Positions 40,880 to 45,006 of a DNA stretch of 45,006 bases are shown here, one piece after another. Both the position numbers and the translations under genes were made by a program. This stretch comes from an uncultured Ruminococcus sp. (GTDB lineage: Bacteria > Bacillota > Clostridia > Oscillospirales > Acutalibacteraceae), in NCBI GenBank assembly GCA_902779615.1, contig CACZCM010000003.1, positions 1 through 45,006 on the forward strand, read 5' to 3'. Each line of letters starts with the position of its first letter. The first letter of the stretch is position 1. A model generated the notes under the pieces. It was not told where the DNA came from. It ran no database searches and worked only from the letters and a program-made list of their open reading frames with translations.

Positions 40880-43687
40880 ATGAGCGACTACATTGACGAG
40901 ACTTCTTTGACGGACGAAGAAGTCGCTGCCGCAATCGCCGAGGCCAGAGCGAAAAAGGCAGCGAAGGCAAAAAAAGCAAGCCTCGAAAAGCCCGAGACCT
41001 CGGACGATGAGCCAAAGCAGGCGCAGAGCATTGACGCCGGATCCTCAGACGATCTTTTGAACGAGAGCAGCGCTGCCGCCGCAGAGGAAGAGGAAGACTC
41101 GCCTGCGGTCAAAAGCGCAAAGGACTTTTCAAACGCTTTCGCAGCGGCGAAGAAGAAGCGTGAGCAGGACCTGCTTAAGAAGAAGGAAGAAAGTCGTGTT
41201 GATGAGGAAGAAGACGAGGCCGAGAACGAGTCTGCCGTGATACTTGACGCAGATGATGCGGATGACGCCGAGTTCGAAACCGATGACGAGGACGATTACG
41301 AGGACTACGACGAGGAAGACGAGGAAGAATCCGAAGAGGATTATGACGAAGAAGACGAAGACGATGACGAAGAAGAATTCGACAACGACGGGATCTTTGA
41401 AACCGATGACGAAAACGGCGAATACAACACCGCTGCCGTGATTGATGATGACGGCGACGAAGAAGATAGCGACGATGATGACGATGAAGATGAAGATGAG
41501 AACGACAGCACGTTCTCAACAAAGACGAAGGTCATTATCGGAGTTATCATAGCAGTTTTGGTTATTGCGATAATTGCCGCAGCTGCTTTCTTCATGAAGA
41601 ATACAGGCAGCAACGCTGGCGGCGATAAACCGACTGCCTCAGCGTCAAACGGAGAGATAACGAGCGTTCGCTTTGAGGAGTCATCTGTCAATATTCAGGT
41701 GGGTCAGACAGTTCCGCTAAAGCTTATTGTGGAGCCTGCCGATGCAACTGACAAGAGCTTCAAGCTCAAGTCGAACGATATGGGCATTGCAAAGGTAAAC
41801 GAGAAGTGCGAGGTTATCGGTATTGCGTCGGGCAGTACAACTGTTACGGCAACGCTAAAGAGTAACCCGACAATGACTGCGTCGATCGTTGTAAACGTTA
41901 TTGACGAGGAGCAGAGCACACTCAACACCTACAACAAGTTCATCAACTCGATCCTTGACGGTTCGACCGACATCGATCTGCAGTCCGACGAAGACACAGA
42001 TGAAAACACCGAAGAAAACGGCGAGGAGCAGACCGAAACCGACTCCGATGTTAATTCGGACAGCGATACCGATACAAGCAAAACACAGAAGAAATCAACT
42101 CATACACTTACAGGCAACAAGATCCGCGATCTTGACAGCGACGGTAGCTTGGAGCTTGCGCTTTATTATGAGCCGAGCACCGACAACGCCGAGCCTCTTG
42201 TTCGAGTGTTCCACATGGTGAGCGAGGACGACACCGACAGCGAAGAGGAGACCGACTCCGAGCCTGAACAGCTCTATGACGAGTTTGGCAACCCGATCGA
42301 AGCTCCCGAAACAGACACTCAGACCGAAACCGATTCCGCAGCCGGATCCGACAATGAGCCGAAGGCACCCGCCGAGAAGACTCTCCGTGAGATCGACCAG
42401 ACAAGCGAGCTGTATTCGGCCTGCAAGGCAGCGCTTGAGGAAAGCTCCGCAGATGACGCATGGAATACAAGCTTTGTTCAGGTAAAAGAGAACGAACAGA
42501 CAACAGCGAAGGTACAGATCCTTTCGGAAGGCTACGCCGCTCCGACTTATACCTATGAATCGGAAGACGAAAAGATCGCAACAGTCGACAAGCAGGGCAA
42601 CATCAAGGGCGTTAAACCCGGAACCGTATTCATTACGGTAAGTTCGCCGCTCAACAGCGAAGCAGTGGCGAAGGTTAAGGTTCGTGTTAAGGACGATACC
42701 GACCTGCTTGAGGATTACCTTGCAGCTATTCCGACAGTTGACAGCACAAACGACAGCGTGTTCCCGACACAGACGCTCACAGGCAAGGCGATTGTTGATA
42801 TTGACAATGACGGCGTAAGCGAGCTGCTTGTGCGTCTGCGCTACAGCGACAACGTTGAGGTCATCAACCTTGTTAAGGTCGAGAACGAGAAGTGTGTCGT
42901 ATACAAGACCTATAACAACCTATCCGACCTTTACGAATACAACGAGGGCAGAGGCTCCTACAGCAATGCGATCCTTATCCACTATACGACAGGCAAGGTT
43001 TGCATGGACTATAAGGCGGCTGTTGAAAAGGAAGGCTCCAAGTCGAAATCGACAGAGGAGAAGATACTCACGATCGAGAGCGGCGGCAGCCTGAGCGAGA
43101 TGGTGAATTTCCGTACAACGACCGATGTGACCACAAAGACAGTTACCTCCGAGGTTGACGCAGCGTCTTCAAGAAACGATACAGACACCGAGGAGATCGA
43201 CACCGACATCTTCTATGATGATACCGACAGTGACGAGATCACTTCACCCGCTGACGGCGATGAAGATACAGACGGTACTTCGTCTTATGTTGATGAGGAC
43301 AACGACGGTTATGACGATATTACTGGCGAGTATTTCGGTTCATTTGCAGCCGTTGACTTTGATGATATCGCCGACAACGGAATTAACCTCACGGCAAACA
43401 AGCCTGTTAAGGTTCTGCCTTATGCAGTGGGCGCGCCCGGCGATGATGACGATGACGAAGATGACGACGCGGCAATTGCCGATGATGACGATGACGACGA
43501 CGATACAACGACCTCTCAGCGTGATGACGATGATACAACATCTAAGGTTACGACCGAGGTTACCGAAGAGGTTACAAAGTATTTCGTAAATGGTACTTCC
43601 GTAGAGAAGGGTGTATACGAAGAAGTGGTAACGCAGTACACTGCAACATACAGCGTATGGAATGCATGGGAAAGCGTATACCAGTAA
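40880..43687 (+). CDS. Large very acidic single-pass membrane protein with Ig-like and Ca-binding-like segments
   Basis: A 935-residue protein of unrecognised family. Residues 1-110 are Ala/Lys/Glu-rich and helical; 110-210 are almost wholly Asp/Glu; one membrane helix follows at about 217-238 with no signal peptide, so the acidic part should stay inside. Outside: a Big_2-type Ig-like domain (259-341), an Asp/Glu/Thr linker, DLDSDGSLELALYY (about 417-430), another linker, a second Big_2-like domain (about 535-615) and VDIDNDGVSELLVRLRY (about 640). The DxDxDGxxEL pattern is that of Ca-binding EF-hand-like/VCBS loops. An Asp-rich tail precedes the C-terminus. GAGG precedes the ATG. A cell-surface sensor or scaffold role is only a guess. 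Confidence 0.75.
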   Translation: MSDYIDETSLTDEEVAAAIAEARAKKAAKAKKASLEKPETSDDEPKQAQSIDAGSSDDLLNESSAAAAEEEEDSPAVKSAKDFSNAFAAAKKKREQDLLKKKEESRVDEEEDEAENESAVILDADDADDAEFETDDEDDYEDYDEEDEEESEEDYDEEDEDDDEEEFDNDGIFETDDENGEYNTAAVIDDDGDEEDSDDDDDEDEDENDSTFSTKTKVIIGVIIAVLVIAIIAAAAFFMKNTGSNAGGDKPTASASNGEITSVRFEESSVNIQVGQTVPLKLIVEPADATDKSFKLKSNDMGIAKVNEKCEVIGIASGSTTVTATLKSNPTMTASIVVNVIDEEQSTLNTYNKFINSILDGSTDIDLQSDEDTDENTEENGEEQTETDSDVNSDSDTDTSKTQKKSTHTLTGNKIRDLDSDGSLELALYYEPSTDNAEPLVRVFHMVSEDDTDSEEETDSEPEQLYDEFGNPIEAPETDTQTETDSAAGSDNEPKAPAEKTLREIDQTSELYSACKAALEESSADDAWNTSFVQVKENEQTTAKVQILSEGYAAPTYTYESEDEKIATVDKQGNIKGVKPGTVFITVSSPLNSEAVAKVKVRVKDDTDLLEDYLAAIPTVDSTNDSVFPTQTLTGKAIVDIDNDGVSELLVRLRYSDNVEVINLVKVENEKCVVYKTYNNLSDLYEYNEGRGSYSNAILIHYTTGKVCMDYKAAVEKEGSKSKSTEEKILTIESGGSLSEMVNFRTTTDVTTKTVTSEVDAASSRNDTDTEEIDTDIFYDDTDSDEITSPADGDEDTDGTSSYVDEDNDGYDDITGEYFGSFAAVDFDDIADNGINLTANKPVKVLPYAVGAPGDDDDDEDDDAAIADDDDDDDDTTTSQRDDDDTTSKVTTEVTEEVTKYFVNGTSVEKGVYEEVVTQYTATYSVWNAWESVYQ

Positions 43688-43705
43688 CAATATGAAGTGA
43701 CCGAT

Positions 43706-43740
43706 AAAAAGGGGCGCAGTTTTATACTGTGCCCCTTTTT
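43706..43740 (+). terminator. Terminator of the acidic membrane protein gene
   Basis: AAAAAGGGGCGCAGT pairs with ACTGTGCCCCTTTTT around a 5-nt loop, the 3' arm ending in the T-tract. Confidence 0.9.
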
Positions 43741-43799
43741 CAGACGCTGCGAAAAGTCCGTATAATAAAGGTTATGCAGCCGTAAAAAGATTTCTGTGT

Positions 43800-44165
43800 A
43801 TTTTATGCACGGCTTTTGAACAAGTAAATAAATTGTGAACTCAGCTGTTATCTTCCATACGTTCGGCACATTGGTGACGGCTTGCTTACGCTCGCCGACC
43901 ACCTCGTGCCTGCTTTTTGTTAACGCCGGTTACAATTTGTTGCTTCGCTTGCTATTATTTCTCTATTTCTTAATTTTTTGCTTGACTAAAACTGCTTTGT
44001 GGGGCTGCGGTCTCGGCTGCCGCCTCGGTCGGTGCTGTTGCCTGCGGCAACGTCTGCCACTGGCAGACCGCACCCCACACCCTCGGCAGCTTTTTTGAAA
44101 AAAAGCTGCGCAAAAAACTTTTAATTAACAGTTTTTTACTCGTTCAAAAGCCGTGGGATTTTATG
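43800..44165. mobile_element. MITE-like element with CACGGCTTTTGAAC inverted ends and an 8-9 bp duplication
   Basis: Element body about 43808-44157 (roughly 350 bp). The left end CACGGCTTTTGAACAAGTAA is mirrored by TACTCGTTCAAAAGCCGTG at 44137-44155. The flanks are direct repeats ATTTTATG (43800-43807 and 44158-44165), possibly 9 bp with the next C. Internal hairpins: GTTGCC/GGCAAC, GTCTGCC/GGCAGAC, and GCAGCTTTTTT/AAAAAAGCTGC. A middle block (GTTCGGCACATTGG ... CCTCGTGCCTGCTTTTTGT) is the complement of part of copy A, showing the families are mosaics. It encodes no protein. Confidence 0.8.
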
Positions 44166-44174
44166 CCTATTAGC

Positions 44175-44203
44175 TTGACAAATGCCGAGGTGAATGTTAT
44201 AAT
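44175..44203 (+). promoter_or_regulatory. Consensus promoter of the metal-binding lipoprotein gene
   Basis: TTGACA (44175-44180), 17-nt spacer, TATAAT (44198-44203): a perfect match to consensus in both boxes. Confidence 0.92.
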
Positions 44204-44235
44204 ATGAAAGCAAAACTGAAATTCGTTTTCATATT
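44201..44235. promoter_or_regulatory. Inverted repeat overlapping the start of transcription, possible operator
   Basis: AATATGAAA (44201-44209) and TTTCATATT (44227-44235) are a perfect 9-bp inverted repeat with a 17-nt spacer, beginning in the -10 box. For a metal-uptake gene a metalloregulator site would be expected here, but the sequence does not match a Zur or MntR box that I can name. An RNA hairpin is the alternative. Confidence 0.4.
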
Positions 44236-44257
44236 TGATATATCATGGAGGATAATT

Positions 44258-45006
44258 ATGAGAAGCTTTTTAAAAAAAGCATTGGCGGCGTTTATCGCTT
44301 TTTCATTTGCTGCGGGATCGCTCGGAGGTTGTGCTCCGAAAACCCCGAATGAAAAAACAAACTTTCAAACCGGCGACGAGGCAGGTAAATTGAGCATCGT
44401 TGCAACCATTTTTCCCCAATACGATTATTCACGCAGCATTGCGGGAGATCTTGCCGATATTACTATGCTTATCGGACCGGGTGAGGAATCCCATACCTTT
44501 GAGCCGACTCCGCAGGACATCATCAAGATCCAAAACGCCGATATCTTTATTTATACAGGCGGCGAATCCGAGTCGTGGGTCAACGGGATACTTGGCTCTT
44601 TTAATACAGAGAATATGCAGATAATCAATATGATAGATATTTGCGATACTGTTGAGGAAGAGATCGTAGAGGGTATGCAGGCAGACGAGGAGGAAGAAAC
44701 TCATGAAGCCGAGGAGAAGGAGCTTGATGAGCACGTATGGGCTTCTGTCGATAATGCTCAGATCGTGTCGCAGGCAATTGCAGATGCGCTGTGCGAAGCT
44801 GATGAGGAGAATGCGCCTGTCTACAGAGAAAACTGCGAGAAATACCTGTCGCAGCTTTCTGCGCTGAAAAAGAAGATATCACAGACGGCTGCCGGCGGCG
44901 TTCGCAGTACAGTCGTATTCGGCGACAGATTCCCTGCGCGTTATTTTGCAGACGAGTTCGGACTTGATTATTATGCTGCTTTCCCGGGCTGCGCCGAGCA
45001 GAGCGA
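44258..45006 (+). CDS. Metal ABC transporter substrate-binding lipoprotein, 3' truncated by the window
   Basis: At least 249 residues, running off the right edge. A signal peptide ends in a lipobox (LGGC, Cys about 25), followed by the cluster 9 (ZnuA/AdcA-like) fold: LSIVATIFPQYDYSRSIAG, GPGEESHTFEPTPQD with the first His ligand (about 79), and DEHVWASVDNA with the second His (about 158), preceded by a Glu/Asp/His-rich metal loop (about 128-157). The next motif is VVFGDRFPARYFADEFGL: Gly-Asp-Arg where the third His is usual, a variant I associate with some Clostridial members. Zinc or manganese uptake is the probable role. GGAGG precedes the ATG. Confidence 0.88.
   Translation, partial: MRSFLKKALAAFIAFSFAAGSLGGCAPKTPNEKTNFQTGDEAGKLSIVATIFPQYDYSRSIAGDLADITMLIGPGEESHTFEPTPQDIIKIQNADIFIYTGGESESWVNGILGSFNTENMQIINMIDICDTVEEEIVEGMQADEEEETHEAEEKELDEHVWASVDNAQIVSQAIADALCEADEENAPVYRENCEKYLSQLSALKKKISQTAAGGVRSTVVFGDRFPARYFADEFGLDYYAAFPGCAEQS

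Noticed and set aside
41175..41522. Long Arg/His-rich frame opposite the acidic protein
   Set aside because: It is the antisense shadow of the GAN/GAY codon run that encodes the Asp/Glu block.

Overview
The window looks like a chromosomal segment of a low-to-mid GC Firmicute of class Clostridia, most likely a Ruminococcus-like member of the Oscillospirales. This is an inference from strong GGAGG ribosome binding sites, frequent TTG and GTG starts, sigma-A promoters with 17-bp spacers, a zinc-type S14, RNase M5, and the S10-spc-alpha cluster order including a KOW protein between map and infA. No taxonomic search was possible.

Layout. 1-2154 (minus): a small operon with a membrane-anchored choloylglycine-hydrolase-like Ntn amidase, a CPBP intramembrane protease and a truncated membrane protein. 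2170-2700: a dispersed repeat and an orphan 5S rRNA with its own promoter and terminator (minus). 2944-8655 (minus): an aquaporin, then a likely operon lepA > alpha/beta hydrolase > SH3 lipoprotein > DUF445. 8656-9543: an intergenic region with a complete small inverted-repeat element, the promoter of the ribosomal operon, and a 300-nt structured leader. 9544-25043 (plus): an essentially complete S10-spc-alpha super-operon (rpsJ to rplQ, with secY, adk, map, a KOW protein, infA, rpmJ, rpsM, rpsK, rpsD and rpoA), followed by tRNA-Arg(CCG) and a terminator.

25318-31370 (plus): a four-helix-bundle protein, a zinc-ribbon membrane protein, a PLP aminotransferase with trpS, another dispersed repeat, and a small unknown protein overlapping a transglutaminase-like lipoprotein. 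31403-31620 may hold a free-standing structured RNA, before purA. 33139-38489 (minus): a likely operon hinT > apt-like > comEC > holA > rnmV (RNase M5) > a DUF3006 mini-protein, behind one strong promoter and a roughly 180-nt structured leader. 38509-39074: composite repeats. Then follow a secreted polysaccharide deacetylase (minus), a long promoter-rich gap, a 935-residue very acidic membrane protein with Ig-like and Ca-binding-like segments (plus), a complete second inverted-repeat element with target-site duplication, and a truncated metal-ABC-transporter binding lipoprotein (plus).

The window is mostly core translation and secretion machinery. The less explained content is between genes: (1) a mosaic family of small non-coding mobile repeats, two copies with clear terminal inverted repeats and 8-9 bp direct duplications, whose main hairpin shows compensatory changes between copies; (2) structured leaders upstream of rpsJ, rplC and hinT; (3) a possible small RNA upstream of purA; (4) an orphan 5S gene in the same window as the RNase that matures 5S. 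No CRISPR array, prophage or known defence system was seen.
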